The notes under the pieces are model-generated. The model made no database searches and was not told where the DNA came from. It worked only from the letters and a program-made list of their open reading frames with translations. Below are positions 38,639 through 46,747 of a stretch of 64,000 bases of DNA, in pieces (the stretch's first letter is position 1; the number at the start of each line of letters is the position of its first letter). The stretch is from UBA7672 sp965279205 (GTDB taxonomy: Bacteria; Pseudomonadota; Alphaproteobacteria; Caulobacterales; Hyphomonadaceae). The stretch is from positions 3,162,001 through 3,226,000 of the forward strand of contig OZ257144.1 in assembly GCA_965279205.1 (NCBI GenBank), written 5' to 3'. The position numbers and the translations under genes were made by a program.

Positions 38639-38730
38639 GGGGCTTTCTGGCAGAGTCTCGGCGGGGGCGCGAGGGACAGCGTGTGTCGCGCGACCTTCCC
38701 CTCGCGTCCTCGCATGCTAGGCTTGCGTCC

Positions 38731-40068
38731 ATGAAGCGTCTGGTTGTGCTTGCCGTGTTCGCCGTGGCCATTGTGGCCTGCCAGTCGGCGCCATCCTGGC
38801 TGAGGATGGGGCCGCCGCCGGGAGCGCCGGCTTTCCTGAAAGACCTGCCCGGAGAAGTGCGCAGCGGCCTGCCCGTCAACTATACGCAGGAGCGAGCGGG
38901 CACGATCAGCATTCCCAACCTGCTGGTCTCGACTTCGGGAAAGCTGCTGAACACGCCGGACGATTGGCTGGGCACACGGCGGCCGGAAATCCGCCAGATG
39001 CTGCTGGAATACCAGTACGGCATGCCGGTCGCGATCGGGCCGTACCAGCCGCTGACGGAACAGGACTATAGCGAGCGTGGCGGTTCCGCTTTCGGCGGAA
39101 CGGCGTTGCGGACGCAGTCCGTGCTGCATGTGATCACAGATCGCGGCAAGCACGATATCGACGTGCTGCTCTATACCCCGGCCAAAGCGTCGGGGGCGTC
39201 GCCGGTGGTGCTGATGCTGAACTTCAGCCCCAACGTGCTGATGGTGGACGATCCGGCGGTGAAGGACATTGAGGTCTGGGATGCCTCGCGCAACCGCGTT
39301 CCGGGCAGGCAGGCGCGCGTGATCGCCAAGCAGGACATCAAGCCCTTCCTCGATCGCGGCTATGGCGTGGCGATGGTCTATTACGGACAGATCGAACCGG
39401 ATTTCCTCGGCGGGTCGTCGCTCGGGATGCGGAAGATCTTTGGCGATGTCGACGAGGCAAAGCGCAAGGCGGACGATATTGGCGCGATTGGCATGTGGGC
39501 CGAGGGGCTGTCGCTGGTGCGGGCGCATCTGGCGCGCGATCCCAAGGTCGATGGCGACCGCATCGCACTCTACGGCATATCGCGGCTGGGCAAGGCGGTG
39601 CTGTGGGCGGGGGCCAACGATCCAAAATTCGCGGCTGTGATTGCTGTGTGCTCGGGCGAAGGCGGGGCTGCGCTGAGCCGGCGCAATTATGGCGAGACGG
39701 TCGGGCATGTAGCGGCGGCTTTCCCGTACTGGTTCGCGCCGCGCTGGAGCGCCTATGCCGGCGCGCCGAGCAATCTTCCGGTCGATGCGCACATGGTGCT
39801 GGCGATGATGGCGCCACGGCCGCTGATGCTGATCACGGGCGAGACCGATGCGTGGTCGGATCCGTATGGTGAATTCCTTTCCGCGCGGCTGGCGACGCCG
39901 ATCTATCGGCTGTTCGAAAAGGAGGGCGTTGACGGCTATCCGCCACTCGACGTGCCGACGCAGGGCGACCTGGTTTTCATGACGCACAAGGGCGGGCACG
40001 GGATGATGCCGCAGGATACACCAGCAATTCTGGGCTTTCTGGACCGGCATCTCAAGCAAGGCGGTTAA
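38731..40068 (+). CDS. CE15-like glucuronoyl-esterase / acetylxylan-esterase-family lipoprotein
   Basis: A 445-residue protein with a lipobox (VAC) near residue 17. The alpha/beta-hydrolase core has the nucleophile elbow LYGISRLGKAVLWAG, which matches the GxSRxGK motif of CE15-like esterases, and a C-terminal histidine in HKGGHGMMPQD. The ATG at 38731 gives a proper lipoprotein signal. It may act on carbohydrate esters in the envelope; the specific substrate is unknown. Confidence 0.8.
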   Translation: MKRLVVLAVFAVAIVACQSAPSWLRMGPPPGAPAFLKDLPGEVRSGLPVNYTQERAGTISIPNLLVSTSGKLLNTPDDWLGTRRPEIRQMLLEYQYGMPVAIGPYQPLTEQDYSERGGSAFGGTALRTQSVLHVITDRGKHDIDVLLYTPAKASGASPVVLMLNFSPNVLMVDDPAVKDIEVWDASRNRVPGRQARVIAKQDIKPFLDRGYGVAMVYYGQIEPDFLGGSSLGMRKIFGDVDEAKRKADDIGAIGMWAEGLSLVRAHLARDPKVDGDRIALYGISRLGKAVLWAGANDPKFAAVIAVCSGEGGAALSRRNYGETVGHVAAAFPYWFAPRWSAYAGAPSNLPVDAHMVLAMMAPRPLMLITGETDAWSDPYGEFLSARLATPIYRLFEKEGVDGYPPLDVPTQGDLVFMTHKGGHGMMPQDTPAILGFLDRHLKQGG

Positions 40069-40120
40069 GAGGCGTTAACCAAATCGAGGCGAGACTCCTT
40101 CCTGGAGGATTCCGCCCGCC

Positions 40121-41584
40121 ATGCAGGCCTACGATCTCATCGTTATCGGCTCCGGCCCCGCGGGGCGGCGCGCGGCTGTGCAGGCGGCGAAGCTGAAGAA
40201 GTCCGTACTGGTGGTCGAGAAAGGCCGGCGCGTGGGCGGCGTATGCGTACACACGGGAACGATCCCGTCGAAGACGCTGCGCGAGACGGTGCTCAATCTT
40301 TCCGGGTGGCGCGAGCGCGGGTTCTACGGGCGCGCCTTCCGCAACAAGCAGCACATCTCGGCGGAAGACCTGCGGCGGCGGCTGTCGATCACGCTCGATC
40401 ATGAAGTCGAGGTGCTCGAACACCAGTTCGCGCGCAACAACGTGGCGTGGGTCCGCGGCGAAGCGAAGTTCATCGATCCGCTGCACATCGAGGTAGCGAC
40501 CGAGACAGGGCCGCAGCGGTTCACGGCGCAGCGCTTCGTGCTGGCGGTAGGAACAGAGCCCTACCGCCCGTCCAACATTCCGTTCGATGGCGACCTGATC
40601 CTTGATCCGGACGAAATCCTGGAGCTGAAGCGCCTGCCCCGCTCGCTGAGTGTGATCGGCGCCGGCGTCATCGGCATCGAGTATGCGACGATCTTCTCGG
40701 CGCTCGACGTGAAGATTACGGTGATCGAGCCTGCCGACAGCCTGCTCTCCTTTATCGATCGCGAGCTGGTGGACGAGTTCATCCACGACATGCGCGACCG
40801 CGGAATGACGCTGCGCTTCCAGAGCAAGGTGAAGCGCGTAAGCAAACAGGGGCCAGATGCCTGCCTGATCGAACTGGAGGACTCCCGCCATATCTGGAGC
40901 GAGATGGTTCTGTTCGCCGCGGGCCGCAAGGGCGCGACGGACTCGCTCGAACTGGAAAACTGCGGGTTGGCGACGGATGAGCGCGGCCGCATTGCTGTGA
41001 GCCGCTCCACCTTCCAGACGCGCGTGCCGCACATCTATGCGGTGGGCGACGTGATCGGCTTTCCGAGTCTCGCGTCGACGTCGATGGAACAGGGGCGGAT
41101 CGCGGCGTGCTGTGCGTTTGATGCGCCCGCGCAAGCGCCGCCGGAATTCTTCCCCTATGGCATCTATTCGGTGCCGGAGATGTCAACCATCGGCATCACA
41201 GAGGAGCAGGCGCGTGAGAAGCACATCCCGTACGAGTGCGGCGTTGCGCGTTTTCGCGAGACGGCGCGCGGGCAGATCATGGGGCTCAGCACGGGCTTTA
41301 TGAAGATGATCTTTGCGCTGGAGACGCGGCGGCTGCTGGGCGTGCACATTGTCGGCGAAGGCGCGACCGAGCTGATCCATATCGGTCAGGCCGTGCTGAA
41401 CCTTGGCGGTACACTCGACTACTTCGTCGAGAACACGTTCAACTACCCAACGCTCGCCGAAGCCTACAAGATCGCGGCGCTGGATGCCTGGAACCGGATG
41501 CCGAGAAAACAGCCAAGCGCGGCTTCATTCGACGAGGCGACTGCAGCGCTGGAGCGGTTCGCGAAGGCGGCGCGATCAGCGTAA
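40121..41584 (+). CDS. sthA: Soluble pyridine nucleotide transhydrogenase (Si-specific)
   Basis: A 487-residue flavoprotein that moves hydride between NADPH and NAD. FAD binding is GSGPAGRRAA (11-20). The region equivalent to the redox disulfide reads GGVCVHTGTIPSK, with Thr in place of the second Cys; this is diagnostic of SthA rather than lipoamide dehydrogenase or glutathione reductase. The NAD(P) site is VIGAGVIGIEYA and the dimer/FAD part is YAVGDVIGFPSLAS. GGAGG precedes the ATG. It stands next to a PPi-phosphofructokinase gene, which fits NADPH balancing. Confidence 0.95.
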   Translation: MQAYDLIVIGSGPAGRRAAVQAAKLKKSVLVVEKGRRVGGVCVHTGTIPSKTLRETVLNLSGWRERGFYGRAFRNKQHISAEDLRRRLSITLDHEVEVLEHQFARNNVAWVRGEAKFIDPLHIEVATETGPQRFTAQRFVLAVGTEPYRPSNIPFDGDLILDPDEILELKRLPRSLSVIGAGVIGIEYATIFSALDVKITVIEPADSLLSFIDRELVDEFIHDMRDRGMTLRFQSKVKRVSKQGPDACLIELEDSRHIWSEMVLFAAGRKGATDSLELENCGLATDERGRIAVSRSTFQTRVPHIYAVGDVIGFPSLASTSMEQGRIAACCAFDAPAQAPPEFFPYGIYSVPEMSTIGITEEQAREKHIPYECGVARFRETARGQIMGLSTGFMKMIFALETRRLLGVHIVGEGATELIHIGQAVLNLGGTLDYFVENTFNYPTLAEAYKIAALDAWNRMPRKQPSAASFDEATAALERFAKAARSA

Positions 41585-41613
41585 CCCTTTCCCTGTACAG
41601 CGGGAGAAGGGTT
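41583..41613. terminator. Hairpin after sthA, possible terminator
   Basis: AACCCTTTCCC pairs with GGGAGAAGGGTT (one bulge) around a TGTACAGC loop, starting at the sthA stop. There is no T-run. The right arm also contains the ribosome-site-like GGGAGAAG of the duplicated pfp start, so it might mask that site instead. Confidence 0.45.
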
Positions 41614-41618
41614 CTACC

Positions 41619-41672
41619 ATGTCTGCGACATTGCTCATCTTCTCCCGATGTTGGTATGAAGCGGTCGCGTAG
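41619..41672 (+). other. Short upstream open frame resembling the start of pfp
   Basis: A 17-codon frame (MSATLLIFSRCWYEAVA) with GGGAGAAG upstream. Its first codons and ribosome site closely match the true pfp start 75 bp later (MSATFVIAQG with GGGAGAAG). It may be a leader peptide or a partial tandem duplication. Confidence 0.4.
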
Positions 41673-41693
41673 GCTTTTGGGAGAAGAATCGGC

Positions 41694-42860
41694 ATGTCAG
41701 CGACGTTCGTGATCGCGCAAGGCGGCGGCCCGACCGCCGTCATCAACCAGACCCTGGTCGGCGCGGTGCTGGAAGCAAAGAAGCGCCATCCCGGCGCCAA
41801 AGTGCTCGGCGCGCGGCATGGCGTGCGCGGCATTCGCGATGGCGACTATGTTGACCTGTCGGTGGTTCCCGAGGCGCAACTCATGCTGATTGCCGGCACG
41901 CCGAGCGCCGCGCTGGGTTCGACGCGCGACAAGCCGGACGCCGCCTATTGCGAGGTGGTTCTCGCCGGCCTGAAGAAAGCCGGCGCCGACGCCTTCATCT
42001 ATATCGGCGGCAACGACACGGCGGGCACGCAGCAGATCCTGACGCAGGCGGCCGGCGGCGCGATGACTTTCGTGCATGCGCCCAAGACCATCGACAACGA
42101 TCTCGTCGACAATGATCACACGCCGGGTTTCATCTCGGCCGGTGAATTCGTGGCCGCTGCTTTCCTGAGTGTCGATCTCGATTTCCGCGCCCTTCCCGGC
42201 ATCTATGTCGGCATCGTCATGGGCCGTCATGCAGGGTTCCTGACCGCGGCAGCGAGTGCGTGGCGGCTGGACGAGGATTCGGGCCCGCACCTCATCTATG
42301 CGCCGGAGCGTCCGTTCTCTGTGAAGCGCTTCATCGACGATGTGAAGAAGACAGTGGACAAGCACAAGCGCTGCATCGTTGCCGTGTCCGAAGGTGTGAC
42401 GGCGGAAGATGGCCGCTCGCTGGTCGAGCATGTTGTGCCGGCCGACAAGCTCGAACGCGATGCGCACGGCAACCTGAAACTATCCGGAACCGATCTCGGC
42501 GCTGCCTTCGAGCAAGCGCTGGCCAGCGGCCTGCCGGGCAAGCGAGCGCGGGTCGATACGCTCGGCTATCTTCCGCGCGGCGCCATTTCGATGGTGAGCC
42601 CGATCGATGCCAAGGAAGCGTTCGATGCCGGCGCCTTCGCGGTCGATGCTGCTGGCAAGGGCGGCGGTTCGGTTGCGCTGCAAGAGGAAGGCGGCAAGAC
42701 GGCGATCAGGCTCGTGCCGCTCTCGAACGTCGCCGGCAAGACGCGTCACATGCCCTCAGATTTCCTGAAGCCCGACGAGAACCAGGTCTCCGAGGCCGGC
42801 ATGGCCTATTTCAAGCGCCTGCTGCCGAAGAAGTTCGAGGTCGGCAAACCATTCGTGTGA
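41694..42860 (+). CDS. pfp: Pyrophosphate-dependent phosphofructokinase
   Basis: A 388-residue enzyme for the reversible fructose-6-phosphate to fructose-1,6-bisphosphate step. The phosphoryl donor is indicated by D108 in GGNDT (Gly in ATP enzymes) and K131 in PKTIDNDL (Gly in ATP enzymes), both as in PPi enzymes. MGRHAGFL at 176-183 is the sugar-phosphate site. The first donor-motif position is Asn instead of the usual Asp. GGGAGAAG precedes the ATG. It works with GTP-PEPCK and SthA in a reversible glycolysis. Confidence 0.93.
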   Translation: MSATFVIAQGGGPTAVINQTLVGAVLEAKKRHPGAKVLGARHGVRGIRDGDYVDLSVVPEAQLMLIAGTPSAALGSTRDKPDAAYCEVVLAGLKKAGADAFIYIGGNDTAGTQQILTQAAGGAMTFVHAPKTIDNDLVDNDHTPGFISAGEFVAAAFLSVDLDFRALPGIYVGIVMGRHAGFLTAAASAWRLDEDSGPHLIYAPERPFSVKRFIDDVKKTVDKHKRCIVAVSEGVTAEDGRSLVEHVVPADKLERDAHGNLKLSGTDLGAAFEQALASGLPGKRARVDTLGYLPRGAISMVSPIDAKEAFDAGAFAVDAAGKGGGSVALQEEGGKTAIRLVPLSNVAGKTRHMPSDFLKPDENQVSEAGMAYFKRLLPKKFEVGKPFV

Positions 42861-42935
42861 GCCGCCGTCTCAAGTCTTCCATTACGGTTTCCGCGCGCCT
42901 AAAGCTGGCTGGGCCATGCGCTGCGGAGTTCCGTG

Positions 42936-44384
42936 ATGAAGCTCGCCGAGTATTCGACGTATGACGGTCTTGGCCTTGCAGCGCTGGTGAAGCGCGGCGA
43001 GGTGAGCCCGCGCGAACTGGCGAAGACCGCCGCCGAGGCGATTGCAAAGGCCAACCCAACGCTCGGCGCAGTGGTCGAAACCTATCCCGACCGCATCGCA
43101 GGCCTCGACGAATCGGCGCTGGGCGACGGGCCGTTTCGCGGCGCGCCTTTCCTGATCAAGGACGTGTTCGGCCACGAGAAAGGCCGTGTGATGGAGTTCG
43201 GCTCGCGGCTGTGCAGAGGCATGGTGACGCCGGCCGACACCAATCTGATGGTCCTGCTGCGCCAGGCCGGGGTGAACAATCTCGGAAGGTCCGCGGCGCC
43301 GGAATTCTCGATGGCTGCGACGACCGAGGGGATGCTCTACGCTAACTGCTCCACGCCGTGGAAGCAGGGCTATTCGGCGGGTGGATCGTCTGGCGGGGCG
43401 TCAGCGGCGGTATCGGCCGGCGTCGTGCCGCTCGCGCATTCATCGGACATCGGTGGATCGATCCGCATTCCGGCGGCGATGTGCGGCGTCGTGGGCTTCA
43501 AACCTTCGCGCATGAGGGTGTCGCTGGGTCCCGTCGTGGACGAAGTGGGCTGGGGCTGGTCGATAAACTTCGTGCAGACGCGGACGATGCGCGACGCAGC
43601 GGCGATGCTGGATGCGGTCTCTATCCCCTACCCGGGCGATCCCTTCGTGATCCCCAAACCGGCCGAGAGCTACGCCTCCCTGACAGAGAAAGCACCAAAG
43701 CAACTGCGCATCGGGATCGTGCTGGACCAGATCATGGGTGTAACGCCTGATCCCGAAGTCGTGGCCGCGGTGAAGCATGTCGGCGAACGGCTGTCGGGGC
43801 TCGGGCATCACGTCGAGATCGCAACCGTGAGCACGGGTGGAGTCGACCTGTCGCCGGTGACGCGCGACCTGTTCTTCTTCGACTTCGACAACCGCCTCGA
43901 CGGCTATGGGAAACGCAGTGGCTTCAAGCCCGGGCCGGACACGCTTGAACCAGCGATCTGGTCGATCTACCAGCGCGCGAAGGAAATCACGCCGGCGCGT
44001 TTCACCGCCGCGTGGAGCAGCGCCAACACGGCGCGACGGGCGCTTGGCCAGTTCTTCACCCGGTTCGACGTCATGCTGTCGCCGACCACGCCAGGCGTCG
44101 CTGAGCCCTGGGGGCGCTATTCCCTGTCGCGCGAAGGCGTCGATTTCGACACGATCGGAACGAGCATCTTCGCACCGGTGACGCAGTACACCATTCCGCA
44201 CAACCTGATGGGTACGCCGGCGATCTCGCTGCCGCTGGTGATGCATTCAACCGGCTTGCCGATCGGTGTGCAGATTGCCGCGAAACCTTCGGAAGATCAC
44301 GTCGTTCTCCAGCTCGCGCGTCTGCTGGAACAGGACATGCCGTGGGCCGGCCGCATCCCGCCGCTGCATCTGAGCCGGCAATAA
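42936..44384 (+). CDS. Amidase of the amidase-signature family
   Basis: A 482-residue hydrolase. The Ser-cisSer-Lys triad is visible: K75 in FLIKDVF, the GGSSGG loop with S151/S152, and S175 in DIGGSIRIPA. C-terminal NLMGTPAISLPL is typical. GGAG lies seven bases before the ATG at 42936; a GTG directly before it is less likely. GatA is improbable because no GatB/GatC partner is near and the length and ends differ. The substrate is unknown. Confidence 0.92.
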   Translation: MKLAEYSTYDGLGLAALVKRGEVSPRELAKTAAEAIAKANPTLGAVVETYPDRIAGLDESALGDGPFRGAPFLIKDVFGHEKGRVMEFGSRLCRGMVTPADTNLMVLLRQAGVNNLGRSAAPEFSMAATTEGMLYANCSTPWKQGYSAGGSSGGASAAVSAGVVPLAHSSDIGGSIRIPAAMCGVVGFKPSRMRVSLGPVVDEVGWGWSINFVQTRTMRDAAAMLDAVSIPYPGDPFVIPKPAESYASLTEKAPKQLRIGIVLDQIMGVTPDPEVVAAVKHVGERLSGLGHHVEIATVSTGGVDLSPVTRDLFFFDFDNRLDGYGKRSGFKPGPDTLEPAIWSIYQRAKEITPARFTAAWSSANTARRALGQFFTRFDVMLSPTTPGVAEPWGRYSLSREGVDFDTIGTSIFAPVTQYTIPHNLMGTPAISLPLVMHSTGLPIGVQIAAKPSEDHVVLQLARLLEQDMPWAGRIPPLHLSRQ

Positions 44385-44394
44385 GGCCCCGGCA

Positions 44395-44448
44395 GCCCGC
44401 CACCTGACACAATCGCGTACCCGACCTGGCGCGGCGGGCGACATTTTT
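44395..44448 (+). terminator. Possible terminator after the amidase gene
   Basis: GCCCGCC (44395-44401) pairs with GGCGGGC (44433-44439), followed by ACATTTTT. The loop is long (31 bases), so the call is weak. Confidence 0.35.
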
Positions 44449-44563
44449 GACACCGGACAACTCTGCCTCAGAAACTGCACCATTGTGGTTCTGTTAGTAC
44501 CTGCGGGTGACAGGTTCCCCGACTATCCGAACCAAGACCCAGAGCTCAGTTCAGGAGAAATGC

Positions 44564-44851
44564 ATGGGCCCGCCAAGCGACCACCAATCTGTCGAGATCG
44601 AGAGCTTCCAGGATACGGATCGCGCCGGCGTCCCGGGAAAGATTCTTCTGCGACCCGTGCGAGACCAGAAATTCCCCGTCAACCTTCACCTGGAGGGCAA
44701 CAAGAGCCTGACAAATGACTATCCTGTCGGAACGCGATTCAAGGTGCAGGCGTCGCTGGCGAGCCGCCCGACCGGTGGGCAGTATCTTTTCATCTCGTGG
44801 CAGTGGGATTCACGCGTGGTCTGGCGGCCAGGTGAGGATGAGGCAGCCTGA
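44564..44851 (+). CDS. Small protein of unknown function
   Basis: A 95-residue protein with no signal peptide or membrane helix. It is charged, with SRPTGGQYLFISWQWD in the middle and an acidic end. AGGAG lies six bases before the ATG, a good start. I do not recognise a family. It stands alone between the amidase gene and a broken lipoprotein gene. Confidence 0.6.
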   Translation: MGPPSDHQSVEIESFQDTDRAGVPGKILLRPVRDQKFPVNLHLEGNKSLTNDYPVGTRFKVQASLASRPTGGQYLFISWQWDSRVVWRPGEDEAA

Positions 44852-44878
44852 ACCGGATCTCGCGGACAGTCCGGATCC

Positions 44879-45214
44879 TTACTCGACCTTCTTGCAATTC
44901 CCAGCGATAGCCTCGCTCGTAAAAGCCTTCTTCACGGAGGGCGTTGAGTCCGCGAGAGAACCGTTGACCGTGTCGGAGTGGTCGAGCTTCGGATAGACGT
45001 GGCGTTCGATCACGGCGCCGGCCGTGCAGGCGTCGGCAAAGTGGGGCCGAAATCGCCCTGAGCCTCGTCATAGTTGATTGCCAGAGCGGGGGCCTGCACT
45101 TGCGGTGTCCGGGCCAAGTTCTGCAGGTGGCGGGTCCTTCGGTTTTTCCTCGCTGCATGCGCCCAGCGCGAAGGCGGCAGCGCCTGAAAGCACGAGGGCA
45201 ACAAGCCGTTTCAT
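44879..45214 (-). pseudogene. Broken lipoprotein gene (stop and frame problem in the middle)
   Basis: The N-terminal 48 codons encode a lipoprotein signal (MKRLVALVLSGAAAFALGAC, then SEEKPKDPPP) and hit TGA after GPRSGNQL. The same frame reopens and reads ADACTAGAVIERHVYPKLDH to a TAA. In the middle, the coding-looking sequence is in another frame (PALAINYDEAQGDFGP), entered and left at two runs of C. One C fewer in the first run and one more in the second would restore one protein of about 110 residues. This is either a true double frameshift or sequence error in the C runs. Confidence 0.6.
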
Positions 45215-45384
45215 GAACCTAGCCTTTGTCATGTGTCCAACCATCGCCACCCTAGCCTCGCTTCCGTCCGGCGCCAGCAGGAAATGACGCGCCTCCGGCG
45301 CCAAGAGTTTCCAGGGTCGAAACTTTTGGTGGAAGCCGTTCGGTGGTGGCAGGCTTTGCGATAGTCTACCGGCAGTAGGTCGAC

Positions 45385-45669
45385 ATGGTATCCTGTCCCT
45401 TCTGTGCGACGCGTCTTCCGCGCAAGGCCATCCGTTGCGAGGGCTGCAATGCGCAGCGCGGCTACGCGCTCTATGGCGCAACGCCGGACAGGCCCTTCAT
45501 CGCCGTGATCAAGGGTGTGGTGCTTCCGCTTGCCCTGCTGCCTGCCTCGATGGTGGGTTTCGTGATGAAGCCGACACCGTTGTGGCTGGTCGTGGTCGCC
45601 GTGGGCATAGCGGGGGTGATTTTCGGGATAAGGAAGCTGCTGGCAGGCTCGCGCTGGTACCAGTTCTAG
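45385..45669 (+). CDS. Small zinc-ribbon membrane protein
   Basis: A 94-residue protein that begins with a zinc ribbon, CPFC and CEGC (C4-C7 and C18-C21 approximately), followed by two membrane helices (IKGVVLPLALLPASMVGF and LWLVVVAVGIAGVIFG). The ribbon faces the cytoplasm by the positive-inside rule. No family name is recognised; such proteins are often poorly characterised. Confidence 0.75.
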   Translation: MVSCPFCATRLPRKAIRCEGCNAQRGYALYGATPDRPFIAVIKGVVLPLALLPASMVGFVMKPTPLWLVVVAVGIAGVIFGIRKLLAGSRWYQF

Positions 45670-45768
45670 GCCTGCCGCTACGTTATTCCTTGTTGCCGGA
45701 TTCTTTACCTGCAGGGCGCGACGCTCGGCCCCCTGCTTTTTTGCGCCTTGTCTGGTAGTTTCAGAACC

Positions 45769-46719
45769 ATGCCGTCCGTTACCCGCCTCGATCCGAAGAC
45801 CATTTTCACGCCCGATGAGTGGGCGAAGCTGTCTGGCCATTCCGTGTGGAAGGGGCCGGCGCTGGTCGTCTATGCGTGGGGCGTGATCATCGGCGCCGGA
45901 GCGCTGTTCATCGCCTTCCCCAACCCGGCGACTTATTTGCTCGCCGTGATGCTGATCGGCGCGCGGCAGCTGGGGCTGGCGATCCTCGAGCACGATGCGG
46001 CGCATGGCGCGTTGCATCCGAACGCGAAGCTGAACGACTGGATGGCGGAGTGGCTGTGCGGCGCGGCCGTAGGCGGCAGCCTGAAGCGCTATCGCCCCTA
46101 TCACCTGACCCACCACAAATATACCGAGCAGCCGGAAGACCCGGATCTGGTTCTGTCGCGTCCCTTCCCGGTGACGACGACGTCGCTGCGCCGGAAGTTC
46201 ATACGCGACCTGACCGGACAGACTTTCTACAAGCAGCGCATCGCGCCGTTCGTGCAAGTCGTGCTGGGCAAGAAGGCCAAGCCGCCGCGCGTGCCAGATC
46301 GTCCGGGCATGCGCTTCTGGGTCGTCAACGGCATCATGATCGTGGCGACGAGTGCGCTGGGATACTGGTGGGCGTGGCCGGCGCTGTGGATCGTGCCGAT
46401 GGCGACGTGGTTTCCGCTGGTGACACGCCTGCGCTCGATGGCGGAGCACGCGATGGTGGGAACGGAAGACGATCCGTTCACGCATGCGCGCACGACGCTG
46501 GCCAATCCGATCGAGCGGCTCTTCATCGCGCCGTTCTGGGTGCACTATCACTGCGAGCACCACGTCTTCATGTATGTGCCCTGCTACAATCTCGAGAAGA
46601 CCCACAAGCTGCTGCTGCAGAAGGGCTATCGCGAGCGCATGCGCATCACGAAGGGCTATGTCGAGGTGCTGAAGCGGTGCGGGTCGAAGACGGCTGAAGC
46701 GGCGGTTGCTGCGGCGTAG
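45769..46719 (+). CDS. Fatty-acid desaturase family protein
   Basis: A 316-residue di-iron membrane enzyme. The three histidine boxes are H75-DAAH, HLTHH (112-116), and HYHCEHH near residue 263, with about four membrane helices. Chain position and substrate are not evident; members also include beta-carotene and sphingolipid modifiers. The start at ATG 45769 is chosen; a TTG 21 bases upstream is possible, and neither has a strong ribosome site. Confidence 0.88.
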   Translation: MPSVTRLDPKTIFTPDEWAKLSGHSVWKGPALVVYAWGVIIGAGALFIAFPNPATYLLAVMLIGARQLGLAILEHDAAHGALHPNAKLNDWMAEWLCGAAVGGSLKRYRPYHLTHHKYTEQPEDPDLVLSRPFPVTTTSLRRKFIRDLTGQTFYKQRIAPFVQVVLGKKAKPPRVPDRPGMRFWVVNGIMIVATSALGYWWAWPALWIVPMATWFPLVTRLRSMAEHAMVGTEDDPFTHARTTLANPIERLFIAPFWVHYHCEHHVFMYVPCYNLEKTHKLLLQKGYRERMRITKGYVEVLKRCGSKTAEAAVAAA

Positions 46720-46747
46720 CCACGTTCACCACCGTCATCCTGTCGCG

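Noticed and set aside
38497..40059. A 520-codon open frame on the minus strand
   Set aside because: Antisense to the CE15-like lipoprotein gene; composition is that of a shadow frame.
42933..44384. Amidase as GatA of the tRNA amidotransferase
   Set aside because: No gatB or gatC gene nearby, and the sequence around the GGSSGG loop and the C-terminus looks like a general amidase.
45229..46605. A 458-codon open frame on the minus strand
   Set aside because: Antisense to the zinc-ribbon and desaturase genes, whose histidine boxes and cysteines are unmistakable.
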